Source of the DNA: Pseudomonadota bacterium
Lineage (GTDB): Bacteria; Chloroflexota; UBA6077; JAJPHF01
NCBI GenBank assembly: GCA_021325365.1
Contig: JAJPHF010000036.1
Span: forward strand, 1-55,952
Reading direction: 5' to 3'
DNA: 55,952 nt
A model generated the notes under the pieces. It was not told the DNA's origin, did not search any database, and saw only the letters and a program-made list of their open reading frames with translations. Below, in pieces: positions 6,132 through 14,910 of this stretch; the stretch's first letter is position 1; each line of letters starts with the position of its first letter. Made by a program: the position numbers and the translations under genes.

Positions 6132-8633
6132 GTGTCGGAGGCGACTGGCGCCGTGAGTTCGCCACTGGCCGAACATCCGCCACCCGGGGCGCTCCCCGCC
6201 GGAACGGGGAGCGGTACGGAAGCGGCCCCTAACGAGAATGGCCCTCCAGCGCCGCTCCCTCCCGCGTTGGAAGCGCACGCCCAGGAACTGCCGCGGCCCG
6301 TGGCCCACGAGGCCCTGGCGGCGGGGGCGCGCGACCCAGGCCATCCTGTGCCGAGCGGGCCGCCGGCCGCGGCGCGGCCCGTGGACCGGACCTTCCCGCT
6401 CGCCTCGCGGGTGCGCCGGCGCGGCTGGCTGGTGGCCGTCGTCGGCGGCCTGGCCGGAGCGTCCGCGCTGCTGATCTTCGTCGCTACGCCGAGAGCCCCA
6501 GAGCCGCTCCCGGGCTTACTGATCCGGGCGCAAGAGCCGACCGTGGTGGGGCTACAGGGGGATGTGCTGGTCTGGCGCGCGGGCGCCCGCGAGCCGACGC
6601 CCGCGCGTGGTGCCGTTGTAGTCGGGTCAGACGACCGGGTCCAGACCGGGGCGGATGGACGGGCGAGCGTCGCGTGGCCCGGGGGCACCGTGGCGACCGT
6701 CGAACCGCGCTCGGCCGTCGTGCTGCTCCCAAGCAGTGTCGAGGACGTCGTTCGCGTGCAGCTCGCCGAAGGCAGCGTCTGGCTGGACGCTAGCAGCGCG
6801 TCGGACACACGCGGCGTCGAGGCGTTCACGCCCGACGGCGCCCGCGTCGCCGGGCGCCGCTTCCAGCTGCAGCGCGACGCCGCGGGGCGCCTCGCCGTGG
6901 CCACCGCCGATGCGCCCGCGAGCGTTACCGCCAACGATGGCCGGCAAGAGCTGCCGCCCGGCACGACGAGCGAGGTGCTGGTCGGGCGGCAGCCCGCGCT
7001 CCCGCGCCCCGCGGTGGTGCCCCCGGCGCTGGTCGTCGCGGTCGACGGGCCAGCCGGCTGGGTCGTCGCGGATCCGCGCGGGCGGCTGGTGGGGCAGCCG
7101 CCCGACGGTGGCGGCTGGCTCGACCAGATCCCCGCGGCTCGCGGCCCACTGCCGCGCGACCGCGGCGCGGCAACAGTCCTGCCCGATCCAGCCGGCGAGT
7201 ACACGGTGCTGCTCTGGGGGAGCGAGGCGGCCCGTCCGTACCATGTGGCGCTCTGGCCAACCGACGGGCAGGCGCTGTTCGGGGGGCCGGCGCCGGGCGA
7301 GTCGCCCGGTGCGGTGTCCCAGCAGGGGGAGATCCCGGCCAACGGTCGGCTGGTGCTTCGCTTCCGCGTGCAGGGCCAGACGGTCGCGTGGGTCGATGGC
7401 CCGACCGCGGCTCCCGCGCTGCCAGAGTGGGTGCGTGCAGCGGTGCCCGCGGCCCCGAGCGCGGCCCGCGCGCCCGCCGCGCCGGCCACTCGCGCCGTCA
7501 TCGTCGGCCGCCCGCCAGTCCGCATCGCCGGCGCCGCGGGTGCGGCCCCCGAGGCTCCCACCCAACCGGACGCCGGCGCTGACGCGGACCGCCCGTCTGC
7601 CGGCGACGGCGCCAACGGGGGGACCGTGGCGGCGGCGCTGGCGACGGTCCGCGCGATCCCGAGCGCCGAACCGACGCTGCCCGCAGCCAGCACCGCCTCC
7701 GCCGAGTCTCTGCCGAGCGCTCAGCCGGCGGAGGAATCTACCGCCACACCGGCCCCGCCCGCGTTTGGCTTCAGCATCCCGGGCTTGCCGCGCCAGCCAG
7801 CCCGCCCGGCGCCGCCGACTGCGGCCCCACTCGCGGCGCAACGGGGCCTGGCGCCGACCGGGCAGGCCCCCGTCTCGCTGCCGCCCGCGCCCGCTGGGCT
7901 GGGGACGCGCGGCGCGAACGGGAGCAGCGTGTCTCCGCCGGCCGCGGCGGATATCGTGAGCGCGCCGCCCGCGCTGCCCCCGTTTGCCAGCGCCGCCGCG
8001 GCCCCCGCGGCCGCCACTACGCCGCTCGCGCCCACGGCCGGCTTGGGTGGGGGCTTCCCCGCTGCGGCGCCGGCCGGAGTCGCGGCCGACCGGGCGGGCG
8101 GCGGGGCCGGCGTGGTCCCGGGCCGATCGTCCGGGTTGGCAAGCGGCTCGGGTGGATCGGGCCTCAGCGCAGGCGGGGACGATCCCGCGCGGACGGCGCT
8201 CCCGAGCGCGGGACGGCTGGCGCTCGACACGGGCACCGCTGGCCCGCCGACCGGCGCGGGGGGGATTCCCGTGGGTGATAGCGGCAACGCACCGTTGCCC
8301 GGGGTGACTGTCGTGCCCTCCGCGAACAGCGGTCCGCCCGTCCAGGGCGTTCTCATGTACCCGGTGGCAAGCGGCGCGGCGCCCGGGCTGGCAGCGGGTG
8401 CTGCCCCGGCGGCCGGCGCCGCGCCTCCACGGGGCGCGCGCCCCGCCGTTACGCCCAGCACGGTCCAGCCCTCGCAGGGCGTCTCCGCCACACCGCTGAC
8501 TCCGGCCGCGTCGGGGACCGCCCACCCGGAAGGCGCCACCCCGCTCAGTGGGACGGTCGTGCCGACCGGTGGCGTGGTGGTGGCGCCAACCCCACCGACG
8601 AACGGGCGCGCGGTGCCCCCGCGGCAACGCTAG
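6132..8633 (+). CDS. Membrane-anchored FecR-domain protein with very long Pro/Ala/Gly-rich tail
   Basis: An 833-residue protein. Residues 1-90 are disordered; RVRRRGWLVAVVGGLAGASA leads a single transmembrane helix (about 99-118). Residues about 139-235 look like a FecR domain (GDVLVWRAG, GRASVAWPGGTVATVEPRS, VRVQLAEGSVWLDA), a beta fold found in sigma-factor sensing and in surface proteins. A second beta-rich part runs to about 430, and the last 400 residues are almost only Pro, Ala, Gly, Ser and Thr, as in wall-spanning linkers. The topology suggests an external FecR domain and tail. The start is a GTG 9 bp after the previous stop with no strong ribosome site, implying coupling. No ECF sigma factor is nearby, so classical FecR signalling is not supported. 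Confidence 0.78.
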   Translation: MSEATGAVSSPLAEHPPPGALPAGTGSGTEAAPNENGPPAPLPPALEAHAQELPRPVAHEALAAGARDPGHPVPSGPPAAARPVDRTFPLASRVRRRGWLVAVVGGLAGASALLIFVATPRAPEPLPGLLIRAQEPTVVGLQGDVLVWRAGAREPTPARGAVVVGSDDRVQTGADGRASVAWPGGTVATVEPRSAVVLLPSSVEDVVRVQLAEGSVWLDASSASDTRGVEAFTPDGARVAGRRFQLQRDAAGRLAVATADAPASVTANDGRQELPPGTTSEVLVGRQPALPRPAVVPPALVVAVDGPAGWVVADPRGRLVGQPPDGGGWLDQIPAARGPLPRDRGAATVLPDPAGEYTVLLWGSEAARPYHVALWPTDGQALFGGPAPGESPGAVSQQGEIPANGRLVLRFRVQGQTVAWVDGPTAAPALPEWVRAAVPAAPSAARAPAAPATRAVIVGRPPVRIAGAAGAAPEAPTQPDAGADADRPSAGDGANGGTVAAALATVRAIPSAEPTLPAASTASAESLPSAQPAEESTATPAPPAFGFSIPGLPRQPARPAPPTAAPLAAQRGLAPTGQAPVSLPPAPAGLGTRGANGSSVSPPAAADIVSAPPALPPFASAAAAPAAATTPLAPTAGLGGGFPAAAPAGVAADRAGGGAGVVPGRSSGLASGSGGSGLSAGGDDPARTALPSAGRLALDTGTAGPPTGAGGIPVGDSGNAPLPGVTVVPSANSGPPVQGVLMYPVASGAAPGLAAGAAPAAGAAPPRGARPAVTPSTVQPSQGVSATPLTPAASGTAHPEGATPLSGTVVPTGGVVVAPTPPTNGRAVPPRQR

Positions 8634-8740
8634 CCGGCCTTTCGGTACGCCCCGCCCCGCCGGCTCCCCCGCTGCCGCCTTCACCCGGCGAACCCGCGAT
8701 GCGGCACGCGGCCGCGCGACTTCGGCCTCCACCCCATCGG

Positions 8741-8770
8741 TTGACGATGACCGACGGCCGTTTCTATACT
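8741..8770 (+). promoter_or_regulatory. Promoter of the liv operon
   Basis: TTGACG (8741-8746) and TATACT (8765-8770) are separated by 18 bp, a close match to the vegetative promoter consensus, 154 bp upstream of livK in an otherwise non-coding 291-bp gap. Confidence 0.8.
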
Positions 8771-8924
8771 GCGCTAATGATCAGTCTGGGGTGCCAGGCG
8801 CTTCCGGACCAATCCGCGGGGCGCGGCCTAGCGACCCGACACACCCCGGTTTCTCCGTCGTATCCCGTCCTGTACCGCCCGCTCGGGGCCGCTTTCCTCA
8901 GCGGGCGAGAGGAGGTAGCCAGGC

Positions 8925-10211
8925 ATGCTTCGTTCGTCGTGGCGCGCCGCCCCGGTCCTGATGGCCGCGCTGCTGGTTGCCCTCACCGCGTGCAGCGGTC
9001 GCTCCGGCGCCGGCGCGACGGCGGGCGGCGGGGCCAACTGTAGCGGCGTGAACACCGGCAAGACCGGCGCCGATACGATAAAGATCCTCTCCAGCCTGCC
9101 GATGACCGGCAGCTCCCTGGGCCAGACGCAGACCATCGTCAACGCGATCTGTATGGCGATCGAGGAGCGCGGCGGCAAGGCGGGCGACTTCACCATCGTC
9201 TACGAGCCGCTCGACGACGCGACCCCCGCCAAGGGCGCGTGGGACGAGGGCAAGGAGTCCGAAAACGCCAATCGCGCCGTCAACGACCCCGACGTGATGG
9301 CGTACATTGGCACGTTCAACTCGGGCGCCGCGAAAGTCTCGATCCCCATTCTCAACCGCGCCAACCTCGTTATGGTGTCCCCCGCAAACACCGCCGTCGG
9401 GCTCACGAAGCCGGGCAAGGGCGAGCCAAACGAGCCCGATGTCTACTACCCGACCGGCAAGCGCAACTACGCGCGTGTGGTGCCCGCCGACGACCTGCAA
9501 GGCACCGTCGGCGCGAAGGAGGCGCAGCAGCTAGGCGCCAAGCGGGTCTACGTGCTGGATGATTCCGAGCTATACGGCCGTGGCCTGGCCACCGTCTTTT
9601 ACCAGGAGGCGAAGCGCCGCGGCCTCGAGGTGTCGCCGCCCGACCGTCCCGATAGCATCGATCCCAAGGCGAGCGACTATCGGAGCCTGGCGCTGAAAGT
9701 CAAGCAGGCGAACCCGGACCTCGTCTACTTCGGCGGCATCACCCAGAACAACGCCGGCAAGCTGTGGCAAGACCTGCGCGCCCAGCTGGGCAAGGACGTC
9801 AAGCTGATGGGTCCCGATGGCATCTTCGAGCAGGCGTTCCTCGATGCCGCCGGCGACGCGGCGATCGACACCTACGTCACGTTCGGCGGCGTGCCCGTCA
9901 AGAACTATCAGGGCAAGGCGCAGCAGTGGCTGCAGCGCTACCGCGACAAGTACAAGAGCGATCCCGAGGTCTACGCGGTTTACGGCTACGACGCGGCCAG
10001 CGCCGTGCTGGACGCCATCGCCCGGGTCAACCGGAAGGACCGCGCGGCGATCACGGATGCCGTGATGGCTACCAAGGACCACGACGGCGCGTTGGGTACC
10101 TGGTCGTTCGACAAGAACGGCGACACCACGTTGACGAACCTGAGCGTCTCCCAGTTTAAGGGCCCCAAGATCGAGGACGTCCAGTTCATCACGATGATGA
10201 CGGCCGACTAG
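8925..10211 (+). CDS. livK: Branched-chain amino acid ABC transporter, substrate-binding lipoprotein
   Basis: A 428-residue lipoprotein: signal peptide with lipobox Leu-Thr-Ala-Cys23, a Gly/Ser/Ala linker, then a periplasmic-binding-protein type I fold (IKILSSLPMTGSSLGQTQTI, the YIGTFNSGAAKVSIPI hinge region, KRVYVLDDSELYGRGLATVF, a YAVYGYDAASAVLDAI helix). It would capture an amino acid or similar small molecule outside the membrane and deliver it to the LivHM channel. GAGGAGGT precedes the ATG. It is the first gene of five co-directional liv genes. In this family the ligand cannot be read from sequence; amides, urea or aromatic acids are possible besides Leu/Ile/Val. Confidence 0.92.
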   Translation: MLRSSWRAAPVLMAALLVALTACSGRSGAGATAGGGANCSGVNTGKTGADTIKILSSLPMTGSSLGQTQTIVNAICMAIEERGGKAGDFTIVYEPLDDATPAKGAWDEGKESENANRAVNDPDVMAYIGTFNSGAAKVSIPILNRANLVMVSPANTAVGLTKPGKGEPNEPDVYYPTGKRNYARVVPADDLQGTVGAKEAQQLGAKRVYVLDDSELYGRGLATVFYQEAKRRGLEVSPPDRPDSIDPKASDYRSLALKVKQANPDLVYFGGITQNNAGKLWQDLRAQLGKDVKLMGPDGIFEQAFLDAAGDAAIDTYVTFGGVPVKNYQGKAQQWLQRYRDKYKSDPEVYAVYGYDAASAVLDAIARVNRKDRAAITDAVMATKDHDGALGTWSFDKNGDTTLTNLSVSQFKGPKIEDVQFITMMTAD

Positions 10212-10213
10212 GT

Positions 10214-11152
10214 ATGCACGACGCCGAGATCCTCATCCAGGTGTTGATCCTCGGGCTGGCGAACGGCGCGCTGTTCGCGCTCATCGCTCTCGGCTACACG
10301 CTGGTCTACGGGATCATCGAGCTGATCAACTTCGCCCACGGCGATGTGTATATGATCGGCACCTTCACGGCGCTCACCGTCGTGCTGGAGGCGGGCGTCA
10401 CGCGCGGGTCCCCACCGCCGCTCCTGGCGCTCACGCTCGTGCTCGCGCTCGTCATCGCGATCGTCGTCTGCGCGGTGCTGAACGTCGTCATCGAGCGGCT
10501 CGCCTACCGCCGGCTCCGCAACGCGCCGCGGCTCGCGCCACTCATCTCGGCCATCGGCGTCTCGTTCATCCTGATGAACGTCGGCCTGCACTGGTACGGC
10601 GCGTCGCAGGTGCGCTTTCCCGACCTGCTGCCGAACGTGGACCTGCTCCACGACGTGCTGGGCCTGAACACCTCGGTCCGCTTCAGCAGCAAGGACCTGG
10701 TGGTGCTGCTGCTCACCGTGCCGCTACTGGTGGGGCTGAACCTGTTCGTGTCCAACACCCGCCTGGGCAAGGCGATGCGCGCCACGGCGCAGGACCGCGA
10801 GGCAGCGTCCCTCATGGGCATCAACATCAACCAGACGATCGCGCTGACCTTCCTGCTGGGCGGCGCGCTCGCGGGGGCCGCCGGCTTCCTGTCGGGGCTG
10901 TACAACAACAGCGCCTGGTTCATGCAGGGGTTCCGGGGCGGGCTGATGGCCTTTACGGCGGCCGTGCTCGGCGGCATCGGCAACCTGACCGGCGCCGTGC
11001 TCGGCGGTATCATCATCGGCGTCGTGTCCGCGCTCAGCGACTTCTACTTCGATCCGCGATGGACGCAAGCCGTCGTTTTCGGTATTCTGATCCTCATCAT
11101 GGTGTTCCGACCGTCGGGACTGCTGGGCGAGCAAGTACCGGAGAAGGTGTAG
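10214..11152 (+). CDS. livH: Branched-chain amino acid ABC transporter permease LivH
   Basis: A 312-residue integral membrane protein with about eight hydrophobic segments. ALIALGYTLVYGIIELINFA near the N-terminus is the hallmark of LivH, and AMRATAQDREAASLMGININ is the cytoplasmic coupling loop that contacts the ATPases. It forms the channel with LivM. It begins 2 bp after livK, without a clear ribosome site of its own, so translation is likely coupled. Confidence 0.95.
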   Translation: MHDAEILIQVLILGLANGALFALIALGYTLVYGIIELINFAHGDVYMIGTFTALTVVLEAGVTRGSPPPLLALTLVLALVIAIVVCAVLNVVIERLAYRRLRNAPRLAPLISAIGVSFILMNVGLHWYGASQVRFPDLLPNVDLLHDVLGLNTSVRFSSKDLVVLLLTVPLLVGLNLFVSNTRLGKAMRATAQDREAASLMGININQTIALTFLLGGALAGAAGFLSGLYNNSAWFMQGFRGGLMAFTAAVLGGIGNLTGAVLGGIIIGVVSALSDFYFDPRWTQAVVFGILILIMVFRPSGLLGEQVPEKV

Positions 11153-11156
11153 GCGG

Positions 11157-12362
11157 TTGAGCGCCGAGACGGCGGCCCAGCAGCGTCCCGGCCCCGCCCG
11201 TGGCTTCCGGGCCTGGTGGCGCGCGCGCCCCGCGCGTGAGCGGCGACTCGCGCAATTCGGCCTGGCGCTCCTGGTCGCGGTGCTCTACCCGTTCCTCGAC
11301 GGCCCGCTGCTGGCGCCGCTGTTTGGCGGCAGCACCCTCGGCATCATGATCCCCGTGCTGATCTTCACGCTGTTAGCGCTCGGCCTGAACGTCGTCGTCG
11401 GCTACGCCGGCCTGCTCGACCTGGGCTACGCGGCCTTCTTCGCTATCGGCGCCTACACTGCGGCGTTCCTCACGTCACCGTCCAGCCCGCTGCCCTTCCG
11501 CACTGATTTTTGGGTCGCCCTCCTCGCCAGCTGGGCGGTAGCCGCGCTCTTCGGCATCGTGCTCGGCGCCCCAACGCTCCGCCTGCGTGGCGACTACCTG
11601 GCGATTGTCACGCTGGCCTTCGGCGAGATCGTGCCGCGTGTGTTCCTAAACCTGGAGCAGTGGACGGGTGGCTCGAAGGGCATGAACCCGATTGGGCGCC
11701 CCCACATTTTTGGCTACGAGCTGGGCCACGCGGGATTCTCGGTCGGGGGCATCTCGCTCGGCGCGCAGGTGCCCTGGTACTATCTCATCGTGGCCGTGGG
11801 CATCGTCAGCATCTGGGCCATCACGCGCCTGTACGACTCGCGGCTCGGTCGCGCCTGGGTAGCCATGCGCGAGGACGAGGTGGCCGCCGCCAGCATGGGC
11901 ATCAACCTCGTCCAGACGAAGCTTCTGGCCTTCGCGATGGGCGCCTCGTTCTCCGGCTTCGCGGGCGCCATTTTCGCCAGCATCTTTCAGTTCATCGACC
12001 CCTTCCAGTTCGACTTCAGCATCTCCATCATGGTCCTGGCGATGGTGATCCTCGGGGGCATTGGCAATGTCTGGGGCGTGCTGGTCGGTGGGATCGTGTT
12101 GGGGCTGTTCGACCGCGGTGTCTCGGCGCAGCTCAGCACCTGGCTGCGCGCCGTCGGCACGACGCTCGGCATCGACCCGCTCGCCAGCATCGACCTGTCG
12201 CGCTCGCGGCTGATGATCTTCGGCCTGGCGCTGGTGCTGCTGATGCTGCTGCGGCCGCAGGGCCTGTTCCCCAGCGCCCAGCGCCGCGCCGAGCTGACCG
12301 AGCCAGAGCCAGAGGCCCCGGGCGAGCTGGCCCTCGAAGGCCAGGTGGCCGTCGAGCGATGA
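11157..12362 (+). CDS. livM: Branched-chain amino acid ABC transporter permease LivM
   Basis: A 401-residue integral membrane protein starting at TTG (11157), 4 bp after livH and preceded by GGAGAAGGTG inside the livH 3' end. The central part (LNVVVGYAGLLDLGYAAFFA, LRLRGDYLAIVTLAFGEI, AMREDEVAAASMGINLVQTK) is diagnostic of LivM. The first 45 residues are charged and cytosolic; the last 35 are a hydrophilic tail. Its TGA overlaps the livG ATG. Confidence 0.94.
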   Translation: MSAETAAQQRPGPARGFRAWWRARPARERRLAQFGLALLVAVLYPFLDGPLLAPLFGGSTLGIMIPVLIFTLLALGLNVVVGYAGLLDLGYAAFFAIGAYTAAFLTSPSSPLPFRTDFWVALLASWAVAALFGIVLGAPTLRLRGDYLAIVTLAFGEIVPRVFLNLEQWTGGSKGMNPIGRPHIFGYELGHAGFSVGGISLGAQVPWYYLIVAVGIVSIWAITRLYDSRLGRAWVAMREDEVAAASMGINLVQTKLLAFAMGASFSGFAGAIFASIFQFIDPFQFDFSISIMVLAMVILGGIGNVWGVLVGGIVLGLFDRGVSAQLSTWLRAVGTTLGIDPLASIDLSRSRLMIFGLALVLLMLLRPQGLFPSAQRRAELTEPEPEAPGELALEGQVAVER

Positions 12363-13186
12363 GCGCGGCTCCCGCTCCTCCCCTGTCCCTTGATCCCCGT
12401 CCCCTCCTGGAAGCGCGCGGCGTCACGCGCCGCTTCGGCGGGCTGGTGGCGGTGAACAACGTCGACCTCACGATTCCCGAGGGCGCCGTCGTCGGACTGA
12501 TCGGGCCGAATGGCGCGGGCAAGACGACTCTGTTCAACATCGTGGCCGGCTTCTACACCCCGACTGCCGGGCGGATCGTCTTTCAGGGCCGCGACATTAC
12601 AGGCAAGAAGCCGCACGAGGTGACGGCCCTCGGCATCGCCCGCACCTTCCAGAACATCCGGCTGTTCGCCAACATGAGCGCTCTCGACAACGTGCTCGTC
12701 GGCATGCACTCGCGGCTGCGCGCCACCCCCCTGGGCGCTATCCTCCGCACGCCGGGCGTGATGCGCGAGGAGCGTGCCGCCCGCGAGCGGGCGCGGGAGC
12801 TGCTGCGCTTCGTCGGCCTGCGCGGGCGCGAGGAGGAATGGGCGCGCAACCTGTCCTACGGCGACCAGCGCCGCCTCGAGATCGCTCGCGCGCTGGCGAG
12901 CCAGCCGGAGCTGCTCCTACTCGACGAGCCGACCGCAGGCATGAATCCGCAAGAGAGCGCCGCGCTCACCCAGTTCATCGATCGCCTGCGCCGCGACGCG
13001 GGCGTCAGCATCCTCCTGATCGAGCACGCCATGAAGGTCGTCATGGGCATCTCCGACCACGTCGTGGTGCTCGACCACGGGGAGAAGATCGCCGAAGGCC
13101 CGCCGGCGGCGGTGCAGCGCGATCCCCGCGTGATCGAAGCGTACCTCGGGGTTGGGGGCCAGGGTAGCCTCGATGCTGAAGCTTGA
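12359..13186 (+). CDS. livG: Branched-chain amino acid ABC transporter ATPase LivG
   Basis: A 275-residue ABC ATPase that powers the LivHM channel at the cytosolic face. Visible motifs are Walker A GPNGAGKTTL, Q-loop IARTFQNIRLF, signature LSYGDQRRLEIARAL, Walker B LLLLDEPTAGMNP and the H-loop IEHAMKVVM; the AGMNPQE stretch is typical of LivG. The ATG at 12359 overlaps the livM stop (ATGA). The frame is open far upstream, but that translation is an out-of-frame shadow of livM. Confidence 0.95.
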   Translation: MSAAPAPPLSLDPRPLLEARGVTRRFGGLVAVNNVDLTIPEGAVVGLIGPNGAGKTTLFNIVAGFYTPTAGRIVFQGRDITGKKPHEVTALGIARTFQNIRLFANMSALDNVLVGMHSRLRATPLGAILRTPGVMREERAARERARELLRFVGLRGREEEWARNLSYGDQRRLEIARALASQPELLLLDEPTAGMNPQESAALTQFIDRLRRDAGVSILLIEHAMKVVMGISDHVVVLDHGEKIAEGPPAAVQRDPRVIEAYLGVGGQGSLDAEA

Positions 13187-13880
13187 CGACGTTCACACGT
13201 ATTACGGCCACATCGAGGCGCTCAAGGGGGTGTCGCTGGCCGTCGAGGCGGGCGAGATCGTCGCCCTCATCGGCGCCAACGGCGCCGGCAAGAGCACGAC
13301 GCTGCGGACGATTTCCGGCTTGCAGCGGCCGCGGCAGGGCACGATCACGTTCGACGGCGATCGGATCGACGGCCTGCCCCCCCACGAGATCGCCGCGCGA
13401 CGCATCGTCCAGGCGCCGGAAGGGCGCCGCCTGTTCAACCGCATGACGGTCACCGAGAACCTAGAGATGGGGGGGTTCGTGCGCCGCGACCGCGTGGGCC
13501 TCAAGGACGACGTGGCCCGCATGTTCGCCCTGTTCCCGCGACTCAAGGAGCGGGCAACCCAGCCGGCAGGCACGCTCTCCGGCGGCGAGCAGCAGATGCT
13601 GGCGATCGGCCGCGCCCTGATGGCCCAGCCACGGCTGCTGCTCCTGGACGAGCCGTCGATGGGACTGGCGCCGATCGTGGTCGAGGCGATCTTCGCCACC
13701 CTGGTGGAGATCAATCGCCAGGGCGTGACCATCCTACTCGTCGAGCAGAACGCCCATATGGCGCTGGCGGTGGCCAACCGCGGCTACGTCCTCGAGACCG
13801 GCCGCATCATCCTGGCCGACAGCGCGGCCCGTCTCCGCGAGGACGAGGGGGTCCAGCGCGCCTACCTCGGCATCGAGTAG
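13173..13880 (+). CDS. livF: Branched-chain amino acid ABC transporter ATPase LivF
   Basis: A 235-residue ABC ATPase, the partner of LivG. It carries Walker A GANGAGKSTT, APEGRRLFNRMTVTENLEMG (a strong LivF marker), signature LSGGEQQMLAIGRAL and Walker B LLLLDEPSMGLAP. ATG 13173 is preferred over an upstream in-frame GTG because MLKLDDVHTYYG is the usual LivF start; it overlaps livG by 14 bp. It ends only 7 bp from a convergent gene. Confidence 0.95.
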   Translation: MLKLDDVHTYYGHIEALKGVSLAVEAGEIVALIGANGAGKSTTLRTISGLQRPRQGTITFDGDRIDGLPPHEIAARRIVQAPEGRRLFNRMTVTENLEMGGFVRRDRVGLKDDVARMFALFPRLKERATQPAGTLSGGEQQMLAIGRALMAQPRLLLLDEPSMGLAPIVVEAIFATLVEINRQGVTILLVEQNAHMALAVANRGYVLETGRIILADSAARLREDEGVQRAYLGIE

Positions 13881-13887
13881 GTCGAAC

Positions 13888-14700
13888 CTAGCCGTGCCAG
13901 GGGCCGACGCCAATGATGAGGATGAGGCCGCACGCGCCGACGACGCCGTATTCCAGGAGCACTCGACGGCTGAAGCTGCGGTCGAGGATGGCCTCGCTGA
14001 GGCCGACGAGCACGTAGAACAACAACAGGAGGAACGCCCCGCCGACGATCCCCGCCGTCGTCCAGTACGTGAGCGCCCAGGCCACCTCGCCGACCACCAG
14101 CCCCACGACGCCGCAGTAGATGGCGGTGCGCCCGTCGTCGGCAATCGCGCGCCGCAGCGGCACCGTGCCGAGCAGCGCGGCGACGCCCCCCGCCACCAGC
14201 GCGACGACAACACCCGCGTCCCGCGCCTGGTAGAGCAGCCCGAACTGAGCAAACGCGCTGACGAAGACGGCAAGACTCACCAGGAACTCCGCCCCCCGCC
14301 GGCTGCCAGCCCCTAAGCGCAGCTCGCGGTGCTGGGCGAACAGGATCAGCCCGAGCAGTGCGGCTCCGACGACGGAGGGTATGGTGTTGTTCTCCAGCGG
14401 CGCGAGGCGCAGCAGCACAGCACCGGCCACGAACCAGGCGACGGGCGGAATCCATAGCGTCCAGGTATAAGCGCGCCCGAGCCCCAGAAAGGCCGGGTGG
14501 CTGCGGCCGAGCAGGTAGGTTCCCATCCCGATCATCGCGGCCACCGCGGCGACCATGCCCACGAACAGGGAGTCGTCGAGCTGCGGGATGACCAGGTAGC
14601 CAAGTAGCGCAACGACCAGCGTCGCCGTGCCGATCGCCACCGGCTCGATGGAGCCGCGCCCACTGTCCCGCCGTCGCACCACGCTCGGGGCCCTCCTCAC
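13888..14700 (-). CDS. Multi-pass membrane protein of unknown function
   Basis: A 270-residue protein with about eight or nine hydrophobic helices and short loops (e.g. ATLVVALLGYLVIPQL, FVGMVAAVAAMIGMGTYLLG, WIPPVAWFVAGAVLLRL, GAFLLLLFYVLVGLSEAIL). There are no obvious catalytic motifs. The start is taken as the GTG at 14700 because a TATACT -10 box ends 9 nt upstream, leaving almost no leader; the much longer open frame upstream is an antisense shadow of the SDR gene. It converges on livF and is divergent from the SDR operon. Confidence 0.7.
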   Translation of the reverse strand: MRRAPSVVRRRDSGRGSIEPVAIGTATLVVALLGYLVIPQLDDSLFVGMVAAVAAMIGMGTYLLGRSHPAFLGLGRAYTWTLWIPPVAWFVAGAVLLRLAPLENNTIPSVVGAALLGLILFAQHRELRLGAGSRRGAEFLVSLAVFVSAFAQFGLLYQARDAGVVVALVAGGVAALLGTVPLRRAIADDGRTAIYCGVVGLVVGEVAWALTYWTTAGIVGGAFLLLLFYVLVGLSEAILDRSFSRRVLLEYGVVGACGLILIIGVGPWHG

Positions 14701-14709
14701 GTCCGGGCC

Positions 14710-14740
14710 AGTATAGCTCGGCCGCCTCCCGCGACGACAA
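14710..14740 (-). promoter_or_regulatory. Leftward promoter directly before a GTG start
   Basis: Reading leftward: TTGTCG (14740-14735), a 19-bp spacer and TATACT (14715-14710). The -10 box ends 9 nt before the GTG of the membrane-protein gene, so the transcript would be leaderless or nearly so. Confidence 0.5.
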
Positions 14741-14814
14741 GGAGCGGGCGCTGCTCCGGGCGCCGCCGAACTGGCCCCCGTCGCCCCGGCCGAGCGGACC
14801 AAGCCACGCGCCGG

Positions 14815-14843
14815 TTGTCGCCTCGCGGCCATTCCGCTATGCT
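14815..14843 (+). promoter_or_regulatory. Promoter of the SDR / monooxygenase / ligase operon
   Basis: TTGTCG (14815-14820) and TATGCT (14838-14843) with a 17-bp spacer, 67 bp upstream of the SDR start and back to back with the leftward promoter of the membrane-protein gene. Confidence 0.65.
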
Positions 14844-14910
14844 CTGCCAGGCCGGGTTGAGGCGCCGTGGGGCGTGCGCGCGCACCGGCCGGGCGGCGCG
14901 GGAGGGCGCG

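Noticed and set aside
6119..8732. Very long minus-strand frames (524 and 701 codons) opposite the FecR-like gene
   Set aside because: They mirror the GC-rich, repetitive plus-strand gene, show no family motifs and have no start signals. The plus frame has a FecR-like domain and a membrane helix.
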